The notes under the pieces were generated by a model that was not told the origin of the DNA, did no database searches, and saw only the letters and a list, made by a program, of their open reading frames with translations. Of a stretch of DNA of 64,000 nucleotides, positions 45,693 to 54,679 are shown piece after piece. Numbering within the stretch: position 1 is the stretch's first letter; the number at the start of each line of letters is the position of its first letter. The translations under genes and the position numbers were made by a program. The stretch lies in contig NZ_JAFNIH010000041.1 of NCBI RefSeq assembly GCF_019160155.1, positions 290,871-354,870 on the forward strand. The letters run 5' to 3'. This DNA comes from Pinisolibacter aquiterrae. Its GTDB lineage: Bacteria > Pseudomonadota > Alphaproteobacteria > Rhizobiales > Ancalomicrobiaceae.

Positions 45693-45949
45693 CCGCGTCG
45701 ACCTTCCTGTTCCGGGGCGCCGCCGTCCCGTTCCGCCCCGGCGAGACCATCGCCGCCGCGCTGACGGCGGCGGGCCTGCGCACCTTCGGCCTCGATCCGG
45801 CCGGCCGTGAGACCCGCTATTTCTGCGGCATCGGCGCCTGTCAGGCCTGCCTCGTGCGGGTCGACGGCGTCCTCGTCGAGGCCTGTCTCACCCCGGCACG
45901 CGCGGACGGGCGCGTCGAGCCCGCGGAGGATCGTCATGACCGATCCTGA
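45689..45949 (+). CDS. Small [2Fe-2S] subunit of the amino/imino-acid dehydrogenase
   Basis: The ATG overlaps the preceding stop (ATGA). The 86-residue protein has the Fer2_4-type cluster motif C-G-I-G-A-C-Q-A-C (about residues 46-54) with a fourth Cys in VEACLTPA. It matches the small HcnA/OoxA-like subunit found between the two flavin subunits of these complexes. It also overlaps the next gene by 14 bases. Confidence 0.85.
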   Translation: MTASTFLFRGAAVPFRPGETIAAALTAAGLRTFGLDPAGRETRYFCGIGACQACLVRVDGVLVEACLTPARADGRVEPAEDRHDRS

Positions 45950-47270
45950 CCTCCTGGTGATCGGCGGCGGCCCCGCCGGCATCGCCGCCGCCGTCCGCGC
46001 CGCCGACGCCGGCGCCTCGGTGATGCTGGTGGAGATGCGCCCGGCGCTCGGCGGGGCCTTCCATCGCCGGCCGATCGAGGGTGTCGAGCCCTGGCCGATC
46101 GGCCGCGAGGGCGAACGCCGTTGGGCGCGCCTCGACGAGGGGCTGGTCCGGACCGGCATCGTCCCCCGCCTGCGCACCGCCTTCCTCGGCCTCGACGGCG
46201 CCGGCGCGGCCCTGCTCGAGGACCGCGTCGCCGGCCGGGTCGAGGCATGCCACCCGCGCGCGATCATCCTCGCGACCGGCGCGCTCGAGAGCGTGCGGCC
46301 GCGTCCCGGCTGGCATCGGCCCGGCGTCGTCACCGCCGGCGGTCTCCAGGTGATGATGAAGGAGACCGGCCGCATCCCCGAGGGGCGCATCCTTCTCGCC
46401 GGCTCCGGCCCGCTCCTGATCGCGCTCGCCGGCCAATTGACCGCCCGTGGCCGTCCGCCGGTGGCGGTGGTCGAGGCGGCCGATCCCTTCACCGAGATGG
46501 TGGCCGGCCTCGGCCTTCTCGCCCATCCGCGCCACCTCGCCGAGGCCGCCGTCCATCTCGGCCGGCTCGCCCTCGCCCGCGTGCCCTGGCGCCGCGCCAC
46601 CGTGCTCGAGGCCATCACGCCGAAGGGTGACGCCTTCGAGGTGCGGCTGCGAGATCGGCGCGGCCGCCGGACGACGCTCGAGGTCGATCACGTCGCCCTC
46701 CACGACGGCATCCGTCCCAACGATCACGGCCTGCCGGCGGCGAACGAGACGCCCGGTGCCGGTCCGATCGTCGTCTCCGCCGGCGACGGCCGCGAGGTGC
46801 TCGGCGTCGTCGCCGCCGAGATCGACGGCGAGCGCGCCGCCGACCGGGCGTTGGCCCTGATCGACGGCCGCCCCGAGGCGACCCGCGACCATCTGCGCCG
46901 TCTCGCCCGCGAGCGCCACGCCCAGGCCGTGCTCGCCCGCGTCTTCGCCCCGGCCCGCCCACTCGATCCGCTCGAGACCTTGCCCGACGACACCGTTCTC
47001 TGCCGCTGCGAGGGGCGCACGGTCGGCGACCTGAAGGTCCTCTTCACCGGCGCCGACACGCCCGCCGGCCGCGAGATCAAACTGACCGGACGCTTCGCCA
47101 TGGGCCTCTGCCAGGGACGCTTCTGCGCCCATTGGGTGGCCGAGGCGAGCGCCCGGCTCGGCCCCGACGCCCCCGCGCCCAGGCCCCGCGACCTGACCGG
47201 CGACCGCTGGCCGGCCCGCCCCGTTCCCATCGCCGCCCTGGCGGCCGTTCCCGACGCACCGAAACGATGA
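45936..47270 (+). CDS. FAD/NAD-binding subunit with BFD-type [2Fe-2S] domain
   Basis: The 444-residue protein begins with an FAD-binding motif (DLLVIGGGPAGIAAAVRAADAG) and has a second dinucleotide site (GRILLAGSGPLLIALAGQL, about 150-170). It ends in a BFD-like iron-sulfur domain with C-R-C-E-G and C-Q-G-R-F-C (about 352-405). This is the large HcnB/OoxA-type subunit. The three subunits overlap, so they are made in step. Confidence 0.85.
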   Translation: MTDPDLLVIGGGPAGIAAAVRAADAGASVMLVEMRPALGGAFHRRPIEGVEPWPIGREGERRWARLDEGLVRTGIVPRLRTAFLGLDGAGAALLEDRVAGRVEACHPRAIILATGALESVRPRPGWHRPGVVTAGGLQVMMKETGRIPEGRILLAGSGPLLIALAGQLTARGRPPVAVVEAADPFTEMVAGLGLLAHPRHLAEAAVHLGRLALARVPWRRATVLEAITPKGDAFEVRLRDRRGRRTTLEVDHVALHDGIRPNDHGLPAANETPGAGPIVVSAGDGREVLGVVAAEIDGERAADRALALIDGRPEATRDHLRRLARERHAQAVLARVFAPARPLDPLETLPDDTVLCRCEGRTVGDLKVLFTGADTPAGREIKLTGRFAMGLCQGRFCAHWVAEASARLGPDAPAPRPRDLTGDRWPARPVPIAALAAVPDAPKR

Positions 47271-47280
47271 CGAGGTCTCC

Positions 47281-48678
47281 ATGGTCTTCCCCCAGCGCTT
47301 GACGATAGAGGGTTCCACGACGCTGTCCGTCGCCAGCCCCTTCGACGGCCGGCCGATCGGCGAAGTGCCGCTCGCCACGCCCGCCGACGTCACGGCGGCG
47401 GCCCTGCGCGCCAAACGCACCCAGGCCGACCTCCGCCGCTCCACCCCGGCGGTGCGCCGCGCCCTCCTCGGTGCGCTCGCCGACGCGATCGCCGCCGATG
47501 CCGAAAATCTCGCGCAAATCCTCTGCGGCGAGGTCGGCAAGACCATCCGCGAGGCGCGAAACGAGGTCCGCCGCGCCGGCAACACGCTGCGCCTGTCGGG
47601 CGATGCCGCCACCTTCCTCGACGGCGAGGTGCTCCATTGCGGCATCGTCGAGGGCGGCGCCGACCGCCTCGCCCGCATCACCTGGGAGCCGGTCGGCGTG
47701 GTCGGCGCGGTGACGCCCTTCAACTATCCGCTCAATCTCCTCTGCCACAAGCTCGGTCCGGCGATCGCCGCCGGCAACGCGGTGGTGGCGAAACCCTCGC
47801 CCAAGGCGCCGCTCGCCGCCGCCCGCCTCGCCGAACTCGCGGTGAAGGCCGGCTGGCCCGAGGACCTGTTCCAGATCGTCCACGGCGGCGCCGAGGTCGC
47901 GGTCGCGCTCGCCCGCGCGCCGATCGATCTCCTCTCCTTCACCGGCGGCCCGGCCGGCGGCCTCGCCCTCAAGAACGCCTCCGGTCTGGTGCGCTGCCTG
48001 ATGGAACTGGGCGGCAACGATCCGCTCTTCGTCCTGCCCGACGCCGACCTCGACCGCGCCGTCGAGACCGTGATCGGCCACCGTTTCGAGATCGCCGGCC
48101 AGAGCTGCGCCGCCGTCAAGAAGCTCTATCTGCACGAGGACGTCGCGGACGCCTTCCTCGACCGCCTGCTGCCGGCGGTCGCGGCCCATCGCTTCGGCGA
48201 TCCCGCCTCGCTCGACACCGACATGGGTCCGGTCATCGATGCCGCCGCGGCGGCGGAAGTCGAGCGCCGCATCGCCGCGACGATCGCCGGCGGTGCCCGC
48301 CTCCTCACGGGCGGCACGCGCGACGGGACGCTGGTCGCCCCGACCGTCCTCGCCGACGTCGCCGTCGACGCGCCGGTGATCGCCGACGAGACCTTCGGGC
48401 CGATCGTCGCCGCCCGCACCTTCGCCGATCCGGCCGAGGCGATCGCGGAAGTCAACGCCGGCTCCTGGGGCCTCCAGGCCGGCGTCTTCACCAACGACCA
48501 CGCGGTGATCAAGCAGTTCTCGCGCGATCTCGTCGTCGGCGGGGTGATGATCAACGAAGGTCCGGATTTCCGCGCCGAACACGTCCCCTTCGGCGGCGTC
48601 AAGGGCTCCGGCCTCGGCCGCGAGGGCGTACGCGTCACCTTGCGCGAAATGTCCGAGACCAAGGTCGTCATCGACTGA
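47281..48678 (+). CDS. NAD(P)-dependent aldehyde dehydrogenase
   Basis: The 465-residue enzyme has the ALDH features VGAVTPFNYPLN, catalytic Glu in MELGGNDPLFV and catalytic Cys in AGQSCAAVKKLYL, plus the tail VPFGGVKGSGLGREGVR. The tail resembles the lactaldehyde/non-phosphorylating glyceraldehyde-3-phosphate group more than classical semialdehyde enzymes. Its place after an amino-acid dehydrogenase suggests it oxidises a semialdehyde made from the imine product. Candidates are alpha-ketoglutarate semialdehyde or aminoadipate semialdehyde; none is proven. Confidence 0.88.
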   Translation: MVFPQRLTIEGSTTLSVASPFDGRPIGEVPLATPADVTAAALRAKRTQADLRRSTPAVRRALLGALADAIAADAENLAQILCGEVGKTIREARNEVRRAGNTLRLSGDAATFLDGEVLHCGIVEGGADRLARITWEPVGVVGAVTPFNYPLNLLCHKLGPAIAAGNAVVAKPSPKAPLAAARLAELAVKAGWPEDLFQIVHGGAEVAVALARAPIDLLSFTGGPAGGLALKNASGLVRCLMELGGNDPLFVLPDADLDRAVETVIGHRFEIAGQSCAAVKKLYLHEDVADAFLDRLLPAVAAHRFGDPASLDTDMGPVIDAAAAAEVERRIAATIAGGARLLTGGTRDGTLVAPTVLADVAVDAPVIADETFGPIVAARTFADPAEAIAEVNAGSWGLQAGVFTNDHAVIKQFSRDLVVGGVMINEGPDFRAEHVPFGGVKGSGLGREGVRVTLREMSETKVVID

Positions 48679-48695
48679 GAACGGGAGGAGACGTC

Positions 48696-49451
48696 ATGCG
48701 CATCGGTGTGATGGGCGCATCCGGCCGGGTCGGCCTGCGCGTGGTCGAGGCGATCCTGGCGGACCCCGGCCTCGAACTCGCCGCCGCCCTGGTCTCGCCG
48801 ACCTCGAGCCGGATCGGCATGCCGGTCGCCGGCGGTATCCTCGAATATCGGCCGATCGAGCCGTCGATGAACTGTCACTGCGACGTCTTCGTCGACTTCT
48901 CGACGCCGACCGCCTCGCTCGCCCTTCAGGATTCGATGGGCGAGAAACCGATCCCGGTGGTGATCGGCACCACCGGCTTCGACGCGGTCCAAGAGGCGGC
49001 GCTCACCCGCCACGCCGCCCGCCGCCCGCTCCTGATCGAACCGAACTTCGCTCTCGGCTTCGATGGGTTCGAGGCGACGGTCGCCGATTGGGCGCGCCGC
49101 GACCCCGGCGCCGCCGTGACCGTCACCGAGACCTATCACGCCCGCAAGAAGCCCGAGCCCTCGGGCACCTCGCGCCGCATCGCCGCGATGATCGACCGCA
49201 TCCGCCGCGAGGCGACCGGCCTCGACTTCGGCCCGCCGCCGATCCTCGTCCGCCGCGAGGGCGACGTGGTCGGCACCACCGTGGTGCGCTTCGACCTCGG
49301 CACCGCCGAGATCGTCCTCACCCATGCGGTCGCCTCGCTCTCCGCCTTCGCCGACGGCGCTCTCGCCGCCGCTCGCCGCTTCGTCTCCGTGCCCCGGTCT
49401 CCGGGCCGCTACGGCCTCGACACGCTTCGAACTCCAGAGGATCCCCGATGA
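48696..49451 (+). CDS. DapB-like (dihydrodipicolinate reductase family) oxidoreductase
   Basis: The ATG follows GGGAGGAG. The 251-residue protein has the NAD(P)-binding MRIGVMGASGRVGLRVVEAI, VDFSTPTASLA, VIGTTGFDAVQ and the catalytic region ETYHARKKPEPSGTSRRIA. The second histidine of the usual H-H pair and the Lys of the K-x-x-P-S-G-T motif are present; the first histidine is replaced by Tyr. It is therefore related to, but not a standard, biosynthetic DapB, and is probably a catabolic reductase acting on a cyclic imine. A biosynthetic role is less likely in this transporter-containing operon. Confidence 0.78.
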   Translation: MRIGVMGASGRVGLRVVEAILADPGLELAAALVSPTSSRIGMPVAGGILEYRPIEPSMNCHCDVFVDFSTPTASLALQDSMGEKPIPVVIGTTGFDAVQEAALTRHAARRPLLIEPNFALGFDGFEATVADWARRDPGAAVTVTETYHARKKPEPSGTSRRIAAMIDRIRREATGLDFGPPPILVRREGDVVGTTVVRFDLGTAEIVLTHAVASLSAFADGALAAARRFVSVPRSPGRYGLDTLRTPEDPR

Positions 49452-50359
49452 TCGACCAGACCGAGAAAGACCGCTGGGCCGGTGTCTTCACCGCCCTCGT
49501 CACCCCGTTCCGCGACGGCGAGATCGACCTTCCCGCCTTCGACGCCCTGGTCGAGCGCCAGATCGTCGCCGGCGTCGCCGGGCTCGTGCCGGTCGGCACC
49601 ACCGGCGAGGCCGCGACCCTCTCCGACGCCGAGGCGGTCGCCCTGATCGAGCGCACCGTTCGCATCGCCGCCGGCCGCGCCCTGGTGGTCGCCGGCGCCG
49701 GCTCCAACGATACCGGCAAGACCGTCGCCAAGGTGCGCGCCGCCGAGAAGGCCGGCGCGGACGCCGTCCTGGTGGTGACGCCCTATTACAACAAGCCGAC
49801 CCAGGCCGGCCTGATCGCCCATTACGACGCCGTCGCCGCCGCGACCGGCCGTCCGGTGATGCTCTACAGCGTGCCCGGCCGCTGCGGCGTCGAGATCGCG
49901 CCCGCGACCTGCGCCGAGCTGATGGCCCGTCGCGCCAACGTCTTCGTCATCAAGGAGGCCGGCGGCTCGGTCGAACGGGTCACGCGCCTGCGCGCCGCCT
50001 GTGGCGACGATCTGATCGTCCATTCCGGCGACGACGGCCTGACGCTTCCCTTCCTGGCGCTCGGCGCCGTCGGCGTGACGAGCGTCGTCGCCAACGTCGC
50101 CCCCGAGGCGATGGTCGCCCTGGTCGCGGCCTGGCGGCGCGGCGACCGCGCCGAGGCGCTGCGGCTCCACGAGAGCCTCGCCGATCTGATCGCGGCGATG
50201 TTCGTGGAGAGCAACCCCGGTCCGGTCAAGGCGGCGCTGGCGCTCGCCGGCGAAATCGCGCCCGACATGCGCCTGCCGCTGGTGCCGGTCGCCGCGTCGA
50301 CCCGCGAACTCCTCGCCGGCCTGCTCGACCCGCGTACGGTCACCGGACGCGCGGCGTGA
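49448..50359 (+). CDS. DapA-like (dihydrodipicolinate synthase/N-acetylneuraminate lyase family) protein
   Basis: The ATG overlaps the DapB-like stop (ATGA). The 303-residue protein has GTTGEAATLS (residues about 49-58), YYNKPTQAG, a Tyr and Arg in YSVPGRCG, and the Schiff-base Lys in VFVIKEAGG, a complete DapA-type active site. The family includes DHDPS, pyrroline-4-hydroxy-2-carboxylate deaminase (hydroxyproline pathway) and pyruvate aldolases. The VPGR arginine argues for a DHDPS-like dicarboxylate substrate, but catabolic relatives cannot be excluded. Confidence 0.82.
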   Translation: MIDQTEKDRWAGVFTALVTPFRDGEIDLPAFDALVERQIVAGVAGLVPVGTTGEAATLSDAEAVALIERTVRIAAGRALVVAGAGSNDTGKTVAKVRAAEKAGADAVLVVTPYYNKPTQAGLIAHYDAVAAATGRPVMLYSVPGRCGVEIAPATCAELMARRANVFVIKEAGGSVERVTRLRAACGDDLIVHSGDDGLTLPFLALGAVGVTSVVANVAPEAMVALVAAWRRGDRAEALRLHESLADLIAAMFVESNPGPVKAALALAGEIAPDMRLPLVPVAASTRELLAGLLDPRTVTGRAA

Positions 50360-50526
50360 GGCGGGCACGGGTCGACCCCGGCCGCCGCCTATAAGAAAAG
50401 CGACAGGCTCTTCCACGGGCTTTGGATTGCGGTGGCCTCGGCCCGGCTCGATGATGGGATCGCAGGATCTCGACCGATCGGGTCGGCGCCTCGGCCGCGA
50501 CGCGATCCGACAGCGGGAGTTCACGC

Positions 50527-51192
50527 ATGACGTATCAATGGGACTTCCACGTCGTCGGACAATATCTCGACCTCTTCCTCTGGGGGCTGGTCTACACGAT
50601 CGTCTACACCATCGGCTCGATCGTGATCGGCATCGTCCTCGGCGCGGCGGTGTGCGGGGCGCGGCTCTCCTCCTTCGTCGCCCTGAGGGGCATCGCCCGG
50701 GTCTATCAGGAACTCTTCCGCTGCACCCCGCTGCTGGTTCAACTGCTCTGGGTCTATTACGCGCTGCCGCTCCTGATCGGCGCCACCATCGACAATCGGG
50801 TGGCGGCGCTCCTGACGCTCGCCTGCTACGTCGGCGCCTTCTATTCGGAGATCTTCCGCTCCGGCATCGTCTCGATCGACAAGGGCCAGCGCGAGGCCGC
50901 CGCCGCCCTCGGCATGAGCCGCTCGCAGTCGCTCCGCCGCATCATCCTGCCCCAGGCGATCAAGCGGATGCTGCCCTCCTTCATCAATCAGTCGGTGATC
51001 CAGTTCAAGAACACCTCGCTGATCTCGGTCATTTCCGTCGCCGATCTCGCCTATATGGCCTCGGTGGTGAACGGCCAGACCTATCGGCCGCTCGAATCCT
51101 ACACGGTCATGGCGGTCTTCTACATCGCGATGCTTCTGCCGCTGACGCAGATGGCGGACTACATCGAGAAGCGCCTGCGGGTCAGCGACTGA
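50527..51192 (+). CDS. Polar amino-acid ABC transporter permease (HisM/GlnP type)
   Basis: The 221-residue protein has five membrane helices, the N-terminal LFLWGLVYTIVYTIGSIVIGI and the EAA loop REAAAALGMSRSQSLRRIILPQA that contacts the ATPase. Only one permease is encoded, so the channel is probably a homodimer. It is followed by its ATPase; the binding protein is likely the gene at 42452. Confidence 0.9.
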   Translation: MTYQWDFHVVGQYLDLFLWGLVYTIVYTIGSIVIGIVLGAAVCGARLSSFVALRGIARVYQELFRCTPLLVQLLWVYYALPLLIGATIDNRVAALLTLACYVGAFYSEIFRSGIVSIDKGQREAAAALGMSRSQSLRRIILPQAIKRMLPSFINQSVIQFKNTSLISVISVADLAYMASVVNGQTYRPLESYTVMAVFYIAMLLPLTQMADYIEKRLRVSD

Positions 51193-51206
51193 GGAGGATG
51201 GACATC

Positions 51207-51977
51207 ATGACCGACACGGCCACCGACGCCCCGATCCTCGAAGCGATCGGCATCCGCAAGAGTTTCGGCCCGCTCGAAGTGTTGAAGGGCATCGATCTGT
51301 CGCTCACCCGTGGCGAGGTGGTCGCGCTGATCGGCCCCTCCGGCTCGGGCAAGTCGACCTTCATCCGCTGCATGAACATGCTGGAGACGCCGACCGACGG
51401 CACCCTCCGCTTCCGTTGTCGCGCCATCGGCGATCGGTTCGAGGATCGCGGCGACATGATCGGCATCGGCACGCTGCGCCGCCACGTCGGCATGGTGTTC
51501 CAGCACTTCAACCTGTTTCCCCACATGACGGTGCTGCAGAACGTCGTCGAGGGACCGCTCACCGTGCTGCGCGAGCCGCGCCGCGAGGCCGAGGAGCGCG
51601 CCCGCGATCTCCTCTCCCAGGTCGGCCTGTCGCAGAAGTGCGACGCCTATCCGGCCCATCTCTCCGGCGGTCAGAAGCAGCGCGTCGCCATCGCCCGGGC
51701 GCTCGCCATGCAACCCGAGGTGCTGCTCCTCGACGAGGTGACGAGCGCGCTCGATCCGGAACTGGTCGGCGAGGTACTCGCCGTCATCCGCCGCCTCGGC
51801 GAGGCCGGCATGACCATGGCGATCGTCACCCACGAGATGGCCTTCGCCGCCGACGTCGCCAAGCGCGTCCTGTTCTTCGACAAGGGTGTGGTCGCCGCCG
51901 AAGGCACGCCCGACGAGATCATCACTCATCCCCGGAGCGAGCGCCTTCAGGGCTTCCTCGCCCGGTTCCACGAATGA
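51207..51977 (+). CDS. Polar amino-acid ABC transporter ATP-binding protein
   Basis: The 256-residue ATPase (ATG at 51207, 9 bases after GAGGAGG; ATG at 51198 is less likely) has Walker A GPSGSGKST, Q-loop VFQHFNLFPHMTV, signature LSGGQKQRVAIARAL, Walker B VLLLDEVTSALDPE and the switch His in VTHEMAFA. It powers the permease encoded 15 bases upstream for uptake of a polar amino or imino acid. Confidence 0.93.
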   Translation: MTDTATDAPILEAIGIRKSFGPLEVLKGIDLSLTRGEVVALIGPSGSGKSTFIRCMNMLETPTDGTLRFRCRAIGDRFEDRGDMIGIGTLRRHVGMVFQHFNLFPHMTVLQNVVEGPLTVLREPRREAEERARDLLSQVGLSQKCDAYPAHLSGGQKQRVAIARALAMQPEVLLLDEVTSALDPELVGEVLAVIRRLGEAGMTMAIVTHEMAFAADVAKRVLFFDKGVVAAEGTPDEIITHPRSERLQGFLARFHE

Positions 51978-51983
51978 GACCGA

Positions 51984-52097
51984 GCTTCCGAAGTTTCGGC
52001 CCGTTCGAAACTTGGGAAGCGAAGGCGAGCCCGGCCGGGCGTCGGCCGGTCGGGCCGTAACGCACATGAAATTCGGACGAGTCCGAATTTCACGTGC
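51984..52097. repeat. Two long near-perfect palindromes between the transporter and the next gene
   Basis: The first has arms 51984-51998 and 52006-52020 (15 bases, one mismatch, 7-base loop). The second has arms 52062-52078 and 52081-52097 (17 bases, one mismatch, 2-base spacer), centred on GAAATTCGGAC-GA-GTCCGAATTTC. Neither has a T-tract. They may end the transporter transcript or be operators for the gene at 52147. The near-zero spacer of the second favours a protein-binding site. Confidence 0.6.
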
Positions 52098-52146
52098 CCC
52101 GAATGACCCCACGCCCGTCGGGCGGGGTAGGAGAGGACACGTGTCC

Positions 52147-53205
52147 ATGAAACGCTTCGAGGTTGTGATCGTCGGCGCGGGGCGGGTCGGTCTGGCGCTC
52201 GCCGCGCGGCTGCGCGACGACGCGTTCTTCTCGGTCGTGCTGGTCGACGGGGTGCTAGACGCCGTCGATCGCGCCACCGCCCTCGGCCACGAGGCGGTGC
52301 TCTGCGACGTGATGGCCGAGCCGGAACTCCTGGCGATCCTGCGCCGGGCCGATGCCGTCGTCGCGGCGGTGCCGGAGCGGCTGGTCTCGCGCGTCGCCGC
52401 CGCCGCCGCCAAGCTCGGCATCCACCACCTCGACTTCTCCGACGCCCAGGCGACGGGCCTGCGTCGACGCGAGGCGACCGCCGACCTGCCGGCGATCTAC
52501 CCCGCCGCCGGCGTCGCGCCCGGCCTCGTCGACGACCTCGTCGCCGATCTGGTCGCCCGCTTCGACACGGTCGACGATCTCGTCGTGCGGGTCGGCGCCA
52601 TTCCGCGCCGGCGGATCGGCCGCCTCGGTTACGGCCGCATCTGGGACATGAAGGGCCTCGTCGGAGAATATACCCGCCCGGCCGAGGTGATCGTCGACGG
52701 CGAGATCGGCCATGTGCCGGCGCTCTCCGGCTACGAGACCTTCGACCTCGACGGCACCCCCTTCGAGGCCTTCGTCACTGCCGACGGCTCGAGCGGCCTC
52801 GCCGCCGCCACCGCCGGCAAGGTCCGCAACGCCTGTTTCAAGACGATCCGCCATCCCGGTCATCTCGACTACATGCTGTTCCTGCTCGACGATCTCGGCC
52901 TGCGCTCGCGTCTCGACACGCTGACCAACCTGCTGACCAACGGTCTGCCGCAGGTCGCCGACGACATGGTGGTGATCCACATCGGCGCGCGCGGCCGCAA
53001 GGCGGGCAAGAAGCACCAGGAGGTGGTGGTCCGGCGGATCCATTCGACACCGGCGAGCGGCCGCGATCCCGGCTGTGGCGCCCTGGCGCGCGGCGCCGCC
53101 GCCCATGCCGCCGCCCTGCTCGACGCCCTGCGCACCGGCCACCCGGCCGACGTCGCGGCGAAGGCCCCGGCCGATCGCTTCCTCGCCTCGGTCCTCGAGA
53201 GCTGA
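52147..53205 (+). CDS. Saccharopine/lysine dehydrogenase-like oxidoreductase
   Basis: Starts at 52147 (ATG) or 52141 (GTG, closer to GGAGAGG). The 352-residue protein has an N-terminal NAD-binding fold (FEVVIVGAGRVGLALAARLRDD), the family segment AAKLGIHHLDFSDAQ, YPAAGVAPGLVDDLVADLVARFD and a GYETFDLDGTPFEAFVTADGSSGLA region of the saccharopine dehydrogenase C-terminal domain. Relatives include lysine 6-dehydrogenase and saccharopine dehydrogenases, which form or split secondary amines. It is the last gene of this unit, before a strong terminator. The true substrate is unknown. Confidence 0.8.
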   Translation: MKRFEVVIVGAGRVGLALAARLRDDAFFSVVLVDGVLDAVDRATALGHEAVLCDVMAEPELLAILRRADAVVAAVPERLVSRVAAAAAKLGIHHLDFSDAQATGLRRREATADLPAIYPAAGVAPGLVDDLVADLVARFDTVDDLVVRVGAIPRRRIGRLGYGRIWDMKGLVGEYTRPAEVIVDGEIGHVPALSGYETFDLDGTPFEAFVTADGSSGLAAATAGKVRNACFKTIRHPGHLDYMLFLLDDLGLRSRLDTLTNLLTNGLPQVADDMVVIHIGARGRKAGKKHQEVVVRRIHSTPASGRDPGCGALARGAAAHAAALLDALRTGHPADVAAKAPADRFLASVLES

Positions 53206-53245
53206 GCCGGCTCGAGGTCACCGCGAACATTCGTTCTTCACGGAA

Positions 53246-53287
53246 ACGCCCCGCGATCTCCCTCGGGATCGCGGGGCGTCTTCTTTT
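53246..53287 (+). terminator. Intrinsic terminator ending the LysR-controlled catabolic unit
   Basis: A perfect 13-base inverted repeat (53246-53258 and 53267-53279) with an 8-base loop is followed by CTTCTTTT on the plus strand. It lies between convergent genes, 41 bases after the stop at 53205. It might also act weakly on the opposite strand for the TRAP operon. Confidence 0.85.
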
Positions 53288-53332
53288 CGAGGGGCGAGGC
53301 GCCGGCGGGGGCGCGGCGCGTCCTTCGCCGAC

Positions 53333-54679
53333 TCAGCGCGAGCCTCTGGGCAGCCACAGCGCGAGGTCGGGGAAGATCCACACCAGCGCCAGCCCGAGGA
53401 GCTGGAGGAGCACGAAGGGCACCACGCCGGCATAGATGTCGCGCACCGTCGAGCCGACCGCGACGCTCTTCAGATAGAACAGCGCCGCCCCGACCGGCGG
53501 GGTCAGGAACGAGGTCTGCAGGCACACCGCCAGCAGGATCGCCACCCACACCGGATCGAAGCCGAGGCCGACGACGATCGGCATCACCAGCGGCGCGACG
53601 ATCAGCACGATCTCCATCCAGTCGAGCACGAAGCCGAGCAGGAACACCACGAAGACGACCACGAACAGCACGCCCTGCGGCGGCAGCGGCAGCGCGGTGA
53701 GCGCCTCGGCGATCACCGTGTCGCCGCCGTAACCGCGCAGCACCACCGAGAAGCAGCTGGCGCCGAAGATCAGCGCATAGAGGAAGGCGGTGGTCTTGGC
53801 GGTCGCCCAGCAGACCTCCTTGAGCGTCTTCCAGTCGAGCCGGCCGGCGGCGAAGGCGAGCGCCGAAGCGCCGGCCGCGCCGACGCCGGAGGCCTCCGTC
53901 GGCGAGGCGATGCCGAGGAAGATCGAGCCGAGCACGGCGAAGATGAGCACCAGCGGCGCGACCAGCGAACGCGCCATCTCCAGGGCGAGCGTGCCCGCGC
54001 CGACGCGTTCGGAGGCGGGGATCGACGGCGCCCCGGCCGGGTTCACCAGCGCATAGCCGACGATGTAGATCGCGTAGAGCCCGGCCAACAGGAAGCCCGG
54101 GACGATCGCCGCGAGGAAGAGATCGCCGACCGGCAGCCGCAACTGATCGCCCATCACCACCAGCATGATCGACGGCGGGATCAGGATGCCGAGGCACCCC
54201 GTCGCCCCGACCGTGCCGAGCGAGAAACGCTTGTCGTAGCCGGCCTGGTTCATCGCCGGGATGGCGATGGTGGCGAGCAACACCACCGAGGCGCCGATGA
54301 TGCCGGTCGAGGCCGCCAGCACCACGCCGATCGCCACCACGGCGAGACCGAGCCCGCCCGGCACTCGGCCGAAGGCCGAGCGCAGCGCCGAGAGCAGCCG
54401 GTCGGCGATGCCGGAACGGTCCAGCATGAACCCCATGAAGACGAACATCGACATCGGGATCAGGCTGTAGTTCGACAGCGTGTCGAACACCCGATTGGTG
54501 ACGAAACTGGTGAAGCGCAGGCTGGCGTCGACCTCGACGCCCATCAGGTTCAGCACCTCGCCGAGGCCCGCGAACAGAATGCCGACGCCGCCCAGCGCCA
54601 TCGCCACCGGATAGCCGGTGAAGAGAACCGCGAGGAACGAGGCGAAGAGCAGGAGAACGAGCAGGACTTCGTGGGTCAC
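53333..54679 (-). CDS. dctM: TRAP transporter large permease (DctM type)
   Basis: The GTG at 54679 overlaps the small-permease stop (GTGA). The 448-residue protein has about twelve membrane helices and the DctM hallmarks SMFVFMGFMLDRSG, ATGCLGILIPPSIMLVV and ASPTEASGVGAAGA. It is the ion-coupled channel that moves a carboxylate into the cell. Its placement opposite iac genes suggests indole-3-acetate or a related acid as cargo. Confidence 0.93.
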   Translation of the reverse strand: MTHEVLLVLLLFASFLAVLFTGYPVAMALGGVGILFAGLGEVLNLMGVEVDASLRFTSFVTNRVFDTLSNYSLIPMSMFVFMGFMLDRSGIADRLLSALRSAFGRVPGGLGLAVVAIGVVLAASTGIIGASVVLLATIAIPAMNQAGYDKRFSLGTVGATGCLGILIPPSIMLVVMGDQLRLPVGDLFLAAIVPGFLLAGLYAIYIVGYALVNPAGAPSIPASERVGAGTLALEMARSLVAPLVLIFAVLGSIFLGIASPTEASGVGAAGASALAFAAGRLDWKTLKEVCWATAKTTAFLYALIFGASCFSVVLRGYGGDTVIAEALTALPLPPQGVLFVVVFVVFLLGFVLDWMEIVLIVAPLVMPIVVGLGFDPVWVAILLAVCLQTSFLTPPVGAALFYLKSVAVGSTVRDIYAGVVPFVLLQLLGLALVWIFPDLALWLPRGSR

